NCBI GenBank assembly: GCA_027559495.1
Contig: JAMXSV010000008.1
Span: forward strand, 1,426,001-1,490,000
Length of the DNA: 64,000 nt
Direction of reading: 5' to 3'
Source of the DNA: Aurifilum marmelostoma
Taxonomy: Eukaryota; Ascomycota; Sordariomycetes; Diaporthales; Cryphonectriaceae
This document shows positions 37,736 through 49,180 of this stretch, in pieces. The first letter of the stretch is position 1; every line of letters starts with the position of its first letter. Made by a program: the position numbers and the translations under genes. Under the pieces are notes generated by a model, which saw nothing but the letters and a program-made list of their open reading frames with translations, was not told where the DNA came from and did not search any database.

Positions 37736-38885
37736 TCATTGCCCGGGGGAGGCAAGACACACACGGAGAATTGTCACATTCTGTGGGAAGGTGATATCAA
37801 CAATCACAATTGTCTCGTTTGACCATGACCATATACCACACACGAGGCTCAGAATGTACGACGCGGCGGGGGCTATCAGCATTGTTCAGGCACTGTTTGT
37901 TGCCATAACACGGCAAACCATGCGGACGGCATTTACACTGGCGGATGGCGCAGCAGCAGTCCCATATCGACTGCACTGGAATTTCCTTGTACAAAGGTTA
38001 TGTACATACCATTGACAGCTCACGACTCGCATGAACGCAGATTTCGGAGCTCCTACACAACACCATAATGCGACCTTCAAATAGCCCTGCCCAGTTAGAA
38101 TATTATTATAGATCGAGAATAGTAATGGCTGCAAGCTTCGATAGCTTGGTATTGGAGTGCGCTTGGGTGGGAAAATACACAGGGCGGGGCGAGGAAGGCT
38201 TGCGACTTCTTTTCATTTCCAATCATAGGTGATCCTTCATAGAACTGCAAGTCAAGAGAACGAATTCTTAAAAAAAAGACAGAGAAGAGCAGATCATGGT
38301 GGTCATTCAGAAAGAGTTGGTTCCACCTCGCTTCTCGTGATCCGTGGAACAAAGTGACCTTCGTACACAAGTTGTACGAAGTAGTTCATGTCCTACATGT
38401 CGCCGATGTCATGCCCAAAGCGGTCCTCTAACAATTTGCTACACCAATTCTGCGAGGCGAGTGGTTTCGCGGTCCTAGGGGTTCAATCTTGCGAGATTCC
38501 ATTCCTGGCGCTATAGATTGCTACTGATTAATAGGCATGAGGTGCACTATATCACTTCACGACGGACAGCTGAGGCAAACCGACCGATCTCTGTGCACCT
38601 AACTCCGATGATTCTGTGGTCATGGAAGCAAGACCAGAATTCTCCTGCGCGCTTATCATGCCATGAGTGAGCGTGCTCATTTGTTGTGTCTACAGAAGAT
38701 GGTGGGACCTAAGAAACATAGAGCCTGTCCACATATGGCTACATCCATCTGCGAAAGGCCGACCAGGAAGAGGATTCACCTGTTGGTAGGCAAAGAATAC
38801 ATGGCCTTACTGGGGCTCCTCATTCGGTCCCCCAACCATTCATCTCGTACTTTTTTTTTTTCCTCTTTTTTTTTTTTTTTTTGGT
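37736..38885. other. Intergenic region, convergent gene ends
   Basis: It lies between the DUF3405 stop (+) and the SLT-like gene stop (-), so it holds two 3' ends. There is no gene. T runs of 10 to 17 occur at 38,851-38,882 just downstream of the SLT-like stop. Confidence 0.5.
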
Positions 38886-39857
38886 CTAGAAGACGTAGCC
38901 CTGCATCCGCTGAGCAACGTCTGAGACGTAGTATCTGCATGTCACATAAATGAGTCAGCACTGGGAACAGACGGACAAGCGCAGGCACTCACTGGTGATA
39001 AAAGAAGTGTCGGAACAGATGAGTGCATAGCTTCAAAAACTCACGGGTTGCCCGCTCCGTTGGGAGCAATGGAAAGGTTGCTCTGATCGACTGAGCCGGA
39101 ATTGTACTCGCGCAGAGCAGGGTAGATGGAGCCTACGGTCTGCTGGTCGCCAAAGTCGCCAAGGTTGGACTTAAAGTGCTGGGTGCCACATTGCACCATT
39201 GCGAAGATTTCGGCCTATATCCATATCCCCCCCCCCCACACACACCTCTGTCAGTCTACCTGATTTTCCGGTTTTCTAAAAGCTCTGGGAAAGTTTTCAG
39301 ATACTGACCTGGGGCAAATTGTTCTGTCCATCAAAGCCTGTGCAGCCGCTGGCCTGCATGAGGCCGCCAGTGGGCACGTTGTCCACATCGTAGGTTGTCT
39401 TGACGCCCACGTAGCCGCTGCTCTCCTGGATGATGACGCCGAGGATAACACGCTGGTCGACTCCAAGGGTCGAGGAGACGCTGGTGATGGCCTTGTAAAT
39501 GTTTCCGACGTCGCCCTGGGTAGAGCCGGCTTCGACCATGTACGAGGCGTAGTCGTTGAACTTTTTTTGGTGAGTGGGAAGAGTGTCAGTATATGTCAGT
39601 TCCGGTATGATATACTGCTTGTCTTGCCTAGATGGGAATGTAGGTGTCCGACTCACCATCGTGTCGTAGCTGACCCAGGTGTTCTCAGCAGGGAAATTGG
39701 TGTATGGTCCGCTGTAGTAGTGAGGCGCGTTGCTCTTGAGTTGACGGACCTCGTCCGTACCTTCGGGAGCACAAAGTGTATCCAGAGGGGTAGGCAACGC
39801 GATAGAGAGGCCCAGGGCCGTGAGGATGAGGAAGAATGTGATCTTGAAGAAAGCCAT
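38886..39857 (-). CDS. Secreted SLT/lysozyme-like transglycosylase-fold protein
   Basis: Read on the minus strand: exons 39,857-39,657, 39,560-39,309, 39,214-39,045 and 38,934-38,886, giving 223 residues. All three introns have CTGAC-type branch sites; intron 1 (96 nt) is in phase and stop-free. Residues 1-20 are a signal peptide (MAFFKITFFLILTALGLSIA). The mature part contains VILGVIIQESSGYVGV, with Glu113 as the likely catalytic acid, and GLMQASGC at 133-140, the Glu and GLMQ signatures of the goose-lysozyme/SLT fold. ALREYNSGSVD and a final YYVSDVAQRMQGY helix complete the domain. Such proteins cleave peptidoglycan in bacteria; fungal secreted versions may attack bacterial walls or chitin, which is inference. 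The gene sits in an A/T-richer stretch next to an Alg13-like gene. Confidence 0.85.
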
Positions 39858-41181
39858 ATTTGTGGAATGTTTATGGTGACTTGAAGTCTTTCAGCGTGTC
39901 TGTGGTTAAGGATTGTTCTCAGTTGCTGAACTCTACGGAAGAGAGTTGTGCTGTTGCAAGCGTTTTTTGCTGCATTGATCAACTATATAGTAATTACATC
40001 CATGTGGAGATATGATAGTAAATGATCCATACGTTTCTTCTTTTCGTGATCTATAAAGTGCAGCAATTGAATGTGTTGTGAAGGCTAAGGTCAAGCTGCT
40101 GGATGTGGGGGGTCTGTTTAGAGGTAAATAACTCTATCATAACTCCTAGTATAGCATTCACAATGTTGCTGTACTTTAATTGTTTGAATGTTGTTAGGTA
40201 TCCACCCAGTAAACTGATTTGCCACATTGACCCGCCACACAATTGAATTGCCTGTTTGACAAATGTGAAGGAGCTTGGAAGGCTTGTAAGTAAACTTCAG
40301 ACCCATGTTTGTTCACTGAATGATATCCATACTTAGATTCCTATCCTGGCATGTACGCACTGCCTACTTTAATTATGCTTTGTCCAATCAGAATTGCGAT
40401 CTCTGTAAGTATATAAGATGAGCGCTGTTGTCTCATAGGTGGTGATACCTACATCTTCCGCAAGATTTCTTGCTGTTTATAATACAATAAGTATTTACTA
40501 TTCAAAGATTCCCCCTGACGGTGACGACCCTACCAACCAGTACTTGTATAAGACAATGCAATACGACATATGTGACAGTTGTTACCGTGCCCTCGTGTGC
40601 CTCGAGTTCATATTCAGAGATACCTAGGTACACTCATGATAGGGTGCTGCATAGTAAGCTATATTGATCATCTGCTGGTTATTTTTCTTCATGCTTTGGT
40701 GTGCTGGTCGATATTAGCCCAAGACAGGCCCATGGGTATGCTTTAGTAAGTAAACAGTAATTCAAAACAGGTGTCCATAGAGGAGATTTATTTGGAGATC
40801 TCTGTACGGGTGTAGATCTCTTTATAGATGTAGACCCATGTTTCAACAATATCAGAGTGTCGATATTGGTGGGTTGCCCTCCGGGGCTGCCATCGATGAT
40901 GTTCGTGAAACTTAGCTATATGAGGCTGGTATTGTGTTACTGCACACACACACACACACAACAGGCCTCATGTGTGTGACTTTGTTTTCACCTGGGCAGG
41001 TCAAAGGCCCTGGGGGGGGGGGGAGGAGGAGGAAGAGGTTAGTGTAGTTTCACAGCATGACCTTGGGATCTCAAAAGGTCTTGTTATTGTCAGAACTTTC
41101 ATGAATTATTTATTATTTACTACATCATCCCCAAAGTGCCAGCATATTAGATGCGGAAATACTTTGATGCGATGTCGCTCT
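39858..41181. other. A/T-rich intergenic region
   Basis: No gene is seen. The sequence is clearly richer in A/T than the rest of the window and stops are frequent in all frames. A (CA)n tract lies near 40,944-40,960 and a G run near 41,015-41,024. It is the upstream region of the SLT-like gene (-) and the downstream region of the Alg13-like gene (-). Confidence 0.5.
39983..39990 (-). promoter_or_regulatory. TATA-like element upstream of the SLT-like gene
   Basis: CTATATAG lies about 125 bases upstream of the ATG at 39,857 on the minus strand, a plausible TATA-box position if the leader is short. Confidence 0.35.
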
Positions 41182-41960
41182 TTACAGGTCCACAGCGATC
41201 ACCTGATCAAGGAAGGTCAGGCGATCATCCTCACGCATTGGAAATTCTGGCTCCCTGTATGAATCAAGCATATCCAGGCCGGTACTCTTGATAACCTCCA
41301 GAGCCTCCGGAATAGCTGCATCTAGGGAGCTGGTAAAGAGAGAATATAGTCAGTCATCTGCTGGTGTCTAATATGACCCCCGGGGATGATAGTACTTATG
41401 CCACACAAGCTAGAGGCCTCCGGAGGAGAGGGTTGTAGGGGGTGTTACCCAAGATGACCCTGGATGATAGTAGCATGATCCCGAGCCATGGCTTTGGCAA
41501 AGTCAGCCTGATGATTGTCCATGAGAATGGGGTTGGCCACAATGATCTGGGCGACCTGGACCTCGGCACAATCAGCGATGGTGCCTGTACCTATTGAAAC
41601 CCAGTCAGCGATAAACTTATGGCAAGTTGAGGGTCGATGAATGAGGCTGAACTCACCAGCATGGCTGATGACAACACCAGCTGGCTGAACATTGACTTCA
41701 CCACGGCACTTCTTCATTTGCTCCTTGAGATTCGAATCAAAGTCAAAGGCGTTGATCGTGAGGTCTCCATGGTCTATATCGGCTAGCTTTTGTGACACCT
41801 CACCATGGTAGGTGCCACACTGCAGAAGAAGGGTAGAGAAGCCGTTGCGCTGAAGGGCGTTTAAGAAGCTGGCAGTGAGAGTTTCATCGACGAGCTCCTT
41901 GAAGACCACAGTAGCGCCTCCAGTGATAAGAGCTATGCGGCCGCGTTTGATGCGCTCCAT
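41182..41960 (-). CDS. alg13: Alg13-type UDP-GlcNAc transferase catalytic subunit (divergent)
   Basis: Minus-strand exons 41,960-41,657, 41,590-41,449 and 41,329-41,182 give 197 residues, the usual Alg13 length. Introns of 66 and 119 nt have CTGAC branch sites. Alg13 is the soluble half of the Alg13/Alg14 enzyme that adds the second N-acetylglucosamine to dolichol-PP-GlcNAc at the ER surface. Supporting motifs are the N-terminal ITGGAT strand-turn (usually VGAT), LLLQCGTYHGE, and GVVISHAGTGTI, then IIVANPILMDNHQADFA, the GT-B donor-binding signature. It differs from the textbook sequence at several points, and the local DNA is A/T-rich. It may be the only alg13 copy or a divergent paralogue; the window cannot tell. 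Alg14 is not in the window. Confidence 0.85.
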
Positions 41961-42736
41961 GATGACATTGACCAGGGTAGAGTGTCAAGTTGCGGTCTTG
42001 TGCAGGAGAACTTGTAGCATTGTTGGCCAGGTGGCAGATTTGTTGGACCTGGTTGACACAAGGATTTATAACATGAAGTTTAGGATCCAGACAAGGCAGA
42101 CAATGGGCGAAGACAAAAATTTGGAAACTGTTGGTCAAGATCTTCAAGTGAAGGTAGGATTAAAGACATCTCATGACTCTCATTGTTGAAAGCCCACCAT
42201 GAGGCCAGGTTTGATGTGAAATGGTGAGGATGGATGTAGACAGTAACCATGAGACGCTAGTGCCGATGTAGAAATTTAAGTCTCTGACCAGGGTGTCATT
42301 TCGTACTGTCGCTGACTCCAGTTGGGAACAACAGTCAATGGCCCTTGATCGCCTCAAATACCCTTCGGGACCACACTTTCTTTCACCTCAGGGTCGTGTC
42401 CACAGGGGCACATCATACTGACTCTACAGATCATAACAATTCTGTTCAATGGCAGGATTGTTTACCAAGAAGTGAATGTGGTCTGTCGTGTAAGTGAGCA
42501 CAGACCGGACAGCAAGGTAGTGAAATGGAGCTAGCTGATTGGTTGGCTCGGGTCAGCAGACGGCCCGAATGCGGACGCTGATTGGACATGGGCTGGAGAG
42601 CCAGGAGGCCGGGGCGGATATGTAGTCAGCGATGGACCCATTTAAAAGAGCTTCGTTCAAAGTTGACTTCTGCGATCGGAAGACAGAGCGATGCCACCTC
42701 CAGCGATTTGATCACCACGCCCTCAACCCTTCGAAG
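41961..42736. other. Divergent promoter region alg13-like / rsm24
   Basis: 776 bases separate the divergent starts. An upstream in-frame ATG at 42,632 would add 35 residues to the mitoribosomal protein, but the ATG at 42,737 fits a presequence better. The left part is A/T-richer than the right. Confidence 0.5.
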
Positions 42737-44024
42737 ATGGCATCAGCCGCCAGATCCCTGCGGCTGGTGTGTCGCAGCTGCAGGAACCAGAGGACCGTCT
42801 CGAATGTGGGCCCACGGGTCTTTGTCGCGTGGAAATCCGTGGGGGGTGGCTCCTTCAAAGAGGTGAAGACGTCGGACGATGGCCCGGCAAAGCCCAGCGT
42901 GTTCGACCACTGGGAGGAGGAGGACCAGGCCGAGGATTTAAAGTACCGCAACATGCGTCCAAGCCAGATCACGAAATCTCTGTTGGCCGACGAAGACGAG
43001 TTCGGTGTGCTGGACGCCCTGCAGGCCGACCTTGCTGCCATCGATGATAAGGGCCTGGCTAGGGTGACCGAATCATATAACGACCTCACGCGACCTTTAA
43101 GGACGATTGTGAAGCCTAACAAGGATGCCTTCTGGGACGAGGAGGAGCCGGATAACGACCTTATCACCAATGACGACAATGACGAGTTCAGAGAGAACGA
43201 CATGACCGACATTGCGCATGCCAAGCTGGAGGAGCACCGCGAGCAGAGAGCATATGCACGGATAGCCATCTGGGAGATGCCCCTGTTAGCTAGTGAGTGT
43301 GATCTGGTCGCCGTGGATTGGTATGGTTCTGAAGCTACAACCGAACTTCATGGCTAATGCATTGATGCCCTCCAGAGTTTGCGAAGCCTTTCGAGCCCCC
43401 GACGATGAACGAACCCTTGCGATTCCGATACACATCATATATGGGCGAATTTCATCCAGCCGAGAAGAAGGTGGTAGTTGAGTTCAGCCCGGCGGATTTT
43501 GGTCTCACGGAGATCCAGCAGGAGAAGATGAAGAAGCTCGCGGGCCCGCGGTACAACCCAGAAAAGGAGACGATCAAAATGAGCTGCGAGTCCTTCGAGC
43601 ACCAGGTCCAGAACAAGCGCTATCTGGCTGAGACCGTGGAGAAGCTGATCGCGGATGCAAAGGTCAGGAAGACGCGCCATGACCCCGAAAGCGCCCCGAG
43701 AAGGATTCATCTTACTAACGCGGCCTCTGCTTGCAGGACCCTACGGATGATTTCGCAGATGTTCCACTGGACTTGAGACATCATAAGATCAAGGCCAAGC
43801 CCAAGTTCCCCAAGGAGTGGCGCATGTCAGAAGAGCGGATGCAGCAGATAGTTGCATATCGCCAGGAGGCGAAACGGCTTGAGGAGGTGAAGAAGGCTAC
43901 TGGAATGTTCATCGATGGTGTTCAGATCATCAACAAAGAACTCACGAGGCGGACGACGACAAGTCAAGCAGTTCCCGAGTTGGTGGCTGTTCGTGCGAAA
44001 CGGCAGCCTCGAAGCAGGGCTTGA
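42737..44024 (+). CDS. rsm24: Mitochondrial small-subunit ribosomal protein mS35 (Rsm24)
   Basis: Exons 42,737-43,292, 43,376-43,662 and 43,737-44,024 encode 376 residues. The second intron has a perfect CTTACTAACG branch site. The N-terminus MASAARSLRLVCRSCRNQR is basic, without acidic residues, and is a good mitochondrial presequence, which is why this ATG was chosen over 42,632. The acidic middle part is followed by LLAKFAKPFEPP, formed exactly across the first splice, then LRFRYTSYMGEFHPAEKKVV and the CESFEHQVQNKRYL block, matching the fungal Rsm24/mS35 (MRP-S28) family. The protein is structural in the head of the mitochondrial 37S subunit. The C-terminus is Lys/Arg-rich. It is expected to be constitutive and essential for respiration. 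Confidence 0.9.
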
Positions 44025-44908
44025 GATGTGGACTAATGCCGCCTTTTGCAGCGTCGGTGTTGCAGGGCTTATCTGAGCCGGCTCGATACTGGTCCGGTGT
44101 AGCGGATGTTCCTCACAATCCTTGCCTCCGCCTGTCTGAGGTTCAAACCCACTAAGCAGACGAGGTTTCGCGGTCGAATGGGGCCCCAGCCAGGATGCTG
44201 GCTGTGTACAGATCTGTATTCACACAACATAGACGCTGACCAAAGGCAAAAGAAAACCAAAAGTTTTAGATGATACCACTTATAACGAAGCCACATGAAT
44301 GGACTCGTATGTAGTGCAACACGCTTGTGTCTTCAGGATACGTGCCATGCCCAGCGCTCCCCTGCAGTAACTCCAACACCTTCCAAGTCCGACGCGGCCG
44401 AGTCGAGTGGGAGCCTACATAATTACTGCACACCATCACCCGCTAAACTGATCTCGACAATTAGCTCCGAATCACCCTTCCGTGGCCCTGGGGTATGAGT
44501 GGAAAGTATTTCTTGGCTGTCGATTTTACTTCCTCGAGGGCTGGGAATTGACAGCCTCAAGTGCAGCAACAATTGTGGCCTGAAGACCAATGTCGACGGT
44601 CTTGCCCGAATGGTGGAGTGCAGATGGGGCAATCATCAGTCACGATCTACAATCTCTGGCAAGTTCCGCTTGTCACTGGGAACTGTCAACCCATTAAGGA
44701 GAGCACGTGCTCCCAACCTCTAAAGGGGGAAACCCCGAAAACAAGCTATCCACGCTGCAAAGAGTGGTGTGACGATGCGGTGGAGATGGATACCCGCTGA
44801 CGAGTTCAAACAGGTTTAGGCAGACAAAAGCGGAAAGGAGAGGAGGAATGGAAGAAGCGCCTCCCTCTATACTTTCTAGTAACCATAGCAGGAAGCTGTC
44901 ACCCCTCA

Positions 44909-46174
44909 GTGGGATCAACCATGGATCTTAAGGTGAGATTGTTTCACTTGACGTGCAGAAGACCGCCTTGCGCCAACTCTCGCCCTATGTACTGGCCTGC
45001 TCTGGATGCAATAAAAAAAATACCTCCCGAACACGTAGTCCAGCTTGCTGCAAAGGTCACAACGGCGACAACAAGCCATACAGGGCCTGGCCACCCTCCC
45101 GACTCGGTGATCGACAATCCTGTTCGACTTATCCCACCCGGGGCGGCTGGCTAGCTGGTGAACGGGTATGTCTACCGCAACCTATTTTTTGCCACGAACC
45201 AGGTTCTCCCGCGGCTCTTCAGGACGGGATCTCTGCGACGCATCAAGGAGCAGAGCTGCCCTGGACTGCAGTCAGCGCTGGACCTTTCCGATTCGTCCGA
45301 CATGGGTGGGTGTGAGACGCGGAAAAAGAGCTGGGCCTGCATGGTAAAAGTAGCTTACCCAGCCGTGGCGCCCATGTCAAGGTTGTAGACGGCCAGGTAC
45401 GATCGAGGCTCATGCTTTTTTCGCGTTCCACGTCATGTGGTGTGATGTGCATCCTGCGGGTGATTCCGATCCTGACTGCCAGCTGATTACGGATTAATGC
45501 GAGGACCTGGAGGGAGGAGTAGCGGCCGTAATTGCTGAAAGAACTTAGTAAGCAGTTCGACGTCACCTCTTCAGCCTCCCCAGATGATTTCGCGATGCTC
45601 TCATGCGTCTGTCGACAAATTCTGCGGGTTTGGATCCCTTAGACGCCATGTGGCTCACCGTGGTGTGCATCCTCTCTTACCCGAGGAGGACCTGGCCGTC
45701 CTGTAATCATGAACCCCGCCACCAGGCAACAAGATACGATGCGATCACGAACTTTCCGAAAACCTTCAAGCAGTCCGTCCGCTTGGACAAGCCAGAGTAC
45801 AACGGCGCGCCCCCCTTTCCCGAGAAGTAATACAAAAAAAGTGAAGTCAGGATGGCTTGCTGTTCATAGATGGTTTAGATTCCGACCGCGACACGAGGAC
45901 TTAGCCATTCCCAAGGACCATATATACAGGCAGCGGTCCTCTCGATGGTCTACCACGATTCGCGAGATCAGTGACGATGCCCATGCATCCCAGTGACCCT
46001 GAGAGGGTGATGGCAGAATATACAGCTACAAAGATCATGGTTCGAGTCTTGAGGACGATGCCGAGCGACAACCCTGACCCCTTTCCCCCCATATTCAAAA
46101 CGAAGAGCATGGGCGTTATGCTTCTTAGCATCAAGACTTCAGATGCTACAACGCCTGGCCGCTTTCAAGCCTGA
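44909..46174 (+). pseudogene. Possible decayed coding sequence, unrecognised
   Basis: On the + strand one frame is open from 44,909 to 45,388 except for a single TAG at 45,152-45,154. On each side the translation is protein-like: PALDAIKKIPPEHVVQLAAK and PVRLIPPGAAG before it, NGYVYRNLFFATNQVLPRLF after it. Further protein-like patches follow in other frames, TRYDAITNFPKTFKQSVRLD near 45,730-45,790 and AEYTATKIMVRVLRTMPS near 46,016-46,070. No start, splice chain or known family ties them together. The TAG could derive from TGG by a G to A change. This is weak evidence for a relic. Confidence 0.2.
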
Positions 46175-49149
46175 CTGACGAAAAATTTACGTGAGCAAAG
46201 CACCGTCACTACGATTGAAGGCAGTCAACATATCGATCGGATCGAATCGAATAATACTTGAGCCATCTCATCACTCTTAACTTTTCTTCTATAGAACCTC
46301 ACAACATGTGAGCACGGGTTCAGTCTTTTACGTCGTGCGCAGAAGAGGCCTTTGCACCCAGTCGAGGAATGGCTGTCATTCTTTCACACATTGCTAGTGC
46401 TTCTCATGCTTCACATCATTATTTACTCGCCGGGATCTCAGGCGAACACCCTTCCAAGGCCTCCTTACGCAAAAAGCCTCCTTTCTCTTTCGTCACCACT
46501 ATGTTGGCCTCACAATTCGACACCTATATTTTCGTCGAATCTCTCATCCAGTCCGTAAACACAGCCCGGGGGTCTGCATGCATTTAACAGACATGACACT
46601 CCGTTCTCAAATCATGGAACATGAGTGCGTCTGGAGACAGACGATCTTGTGGAAACTCGATGCTAATCACAAGAGGAGAGGGGGGAGGGGACATTGACCC
46701 TGCCCGAGCTTAGCGACAACTCTCGAACCTTGTGTTGCCCACGAGCTCGAACAGTCCTGCATATTGGGCACCTATCGTGTGCATGTAGCTACGCTCTCTT
46801 TCGTATTCCGAGTTTGCGCAAGGAACTAATTACTGCATGGCTGCTCGGCTCCGATGACAAGCCTGATCACACCTTTTCTTGACCAGACACCGAAGCCCCT
46901 CATCAAACACCGATGTGCTTGACCTTGAACTGAATCGTTTTGCACCGGTCAAGCGCTGGCTTGAAATCTGATATCCCAGTGAGACATGCACGCTAAAAGA
47001 TGCATCACACCCTCTTGGCGGTCAAAAAATGTGGCTAATCTTGTCGAGAAACGTACACCTTGGGTTCGCTGATCCCTAGGCGGTGTCTCGGCCTCTCGAA
47101 ACCTGGCGCCCGGGCTGCTCTCTCGTCGGATCAAAGAAGCCTGATATGGCCTCCGATATCGAGTCGAAAGAATGGATCTCATTGGAGAGTCGCCATACCC
47201 TTGAGATCAACTGCACGCTCGGAACTCCAGCCGACGAGTCATGGAAGTCTTCTAGAAACTCCAACATAAGGTTTACTAGGAGGACCTTTCAACGCAGGTT
47301 CGTCAGCTAGCTGCCCAGATCGATGTGAGCCAAGGTCGAACACGCGTCGAAGGTGTCATCGAAGCACTAGAAGAAGCCTTAGAAGAAGCCTATTATCGAG
47401 AGAGTTGCGATCTTGATCCAGGAGGTGATGGTGTGCTTGTTCGCAACCTGACACCACAGCGGCGGACACATGGTGGGGATTTTTTTTTTTTCTTCTTCTT
47501 CTTTTCTCCATTTTCCCTTTTCCCCTTCTCACCGTCTCATCCGAGCCGGTTATCCGGAGCCTGCCAGGACGTAACATGGTTGCAACGAGGTAGAAGCACG
47601 TCTTGAGACAGCCATCACATGATTTTAAGAGTTGAGGAACTCCTTCAATAATAACACCCCGACCGGAGGGACACTGCCCGTTGGGGGCCTGCAACGCCGG
47701 CGCTACGTCAAGATCGACGCGGGCAAGGGCAGAGTCGAACCTTATTCTCTGCGGCAGGCAAGAGCCTTCACGTGCTAGCACTGCGCACCGCGCGCGGGCA
47801 GGCAAACGAGACCGAGCTATGTCCGCCAGGGCAAGGAGAGGAGACAACGCATTGCGCATGAAAGACAACAACACAGCCCAACACAGCCCCTGGTGAAGCG
47901 TGGTGGAATGCTCAGGCCGCACGGATGGGGAGGGGGGTGGTGGTGGTGAGAGGGGGGCGAACACTCGTATCTCCAGCTGCCTCCAGCAAATAGTTACTTG
48001 GACAATGCAGCGTGGCAGCCCCAAAACTTTACCTTTGGCCCTCATGCAAGCTTCCATCTCAGCCTGCAGCACAACAAGCAGGGGGCCTCCTGATACCTGA
48101 GCAGGACAGGGGGTGAGGAGGAGCTTAAACTTGCTCTCAGATCACCAGGGGGAGAGAAAGAAGAAAATCGGTACCACTTACCGCGATGGTGTGCATGCTT
48201 CGAAGAGGCCTGTCCCCTGACGATACTTCAGGACCCAGCGCGGCCCTAGAGCCGGAGGGGAAAGTCGCACAAACAATAGAGTCGCAAGCATCGACATGTT
48301 CAGCAGCTTGTTCAGCTTCCAATCTAGAGTCAGCCGGCAGATCAGCCCGCCCAGCCAGCCAGCCAGCCCGCCAGACATGACAGGGCATGGGGAACTTTGC
48401 TGTGTCGGTGTGCGCGCGTGCTATAGTATGCGTGTGTCTACATAGTAGTATACGGAAGCCCTTCCAAAAAGGGGTCCAGGGCCTCCTCGGTGAGTCTCAA
48501 CAGCTGGAGGTTCGCTATTATGTACTAAGTTGTCCTATGTAGTAGGTCGTAGCGCCATGTACTGCTATGTATAGCAAAAGTACACCCGGCGACTTGGCCA
48601 GGTGCGGATCCGACGCTGGAGATGAGCAAGATCGGATGGGGCTTGTCACAGCTCCGAGTTTGCACCGCCGAATAACCCCGCAAACAGAAAGCGGCAAGGC
48701 GTTGCGAGAGGGTGAAAAAGGGGCTGGTGGGTCAGTGTGTCGAGCCAGAGCACGGCTCCAACAAGCCATCTTCGCCCCCTCCTCATGCCACCCTCGTCCT
48801 TGGAGGTTGTGTGTTTTTTTTCTTTCTTTTCTTTTCTTTTTTTCCCCATCTTTCTACGGGTGTGGGAACGCCATCTGCTAGAGAAGGGGAGGAGCGATTC
48901 GGCGGCTGTGGCGGTGGTCAGACCCGCAAATGACAGATACAGCGACGGTACATGGTATGTACGGCATACTGTGCGCGCAAGCGCGGGTACGTACCTCCAC
49001 CCCTCCCAGCCAGTCGGCGCGACAAGCCCACATCCCGCCGGGCCCCCGACCCGAAAGAAAAGAGGAGGCCAGTCGAACAAAAACAAAAAAAAATAATAAA
49101 AAATTGGGTGTTCAGCCTTCCCGAACATGTCAGCCTTGGTGGTTTGTGC

Positions 49150-49178
<29 letters not shown>
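49150..49178. repeat. (CCG)n microsatellite
   Basis: About nine CCG triplets in tandem, in the gene-poor region. Confidence 0.8.

Positions 49179-49180
<2 letters not shown>

Noticed and set aside
42632..42736. Upstream in-frame ATG of the mS35 gene
   Set aside because: The extra 35 residues include acidic residues and His, and do not look like a presequence, while the ATG at 42,737 begins a clean one.
4510..46050. TTCGAGT/TTCGAAT/TTCAATC T-loop-like strings (for example 4,519, 38,471, 41,725, 46,040)
   Set aside because: None has a pairable 5-bp T stem or an acceptor stem at the right distance, so no tRNA is called.
47356..48072. 238-codon minus-strand frame
   Set aside because: Lys/Arg runs come from a T/C tract, and there are no recognisable domain or splice partners.
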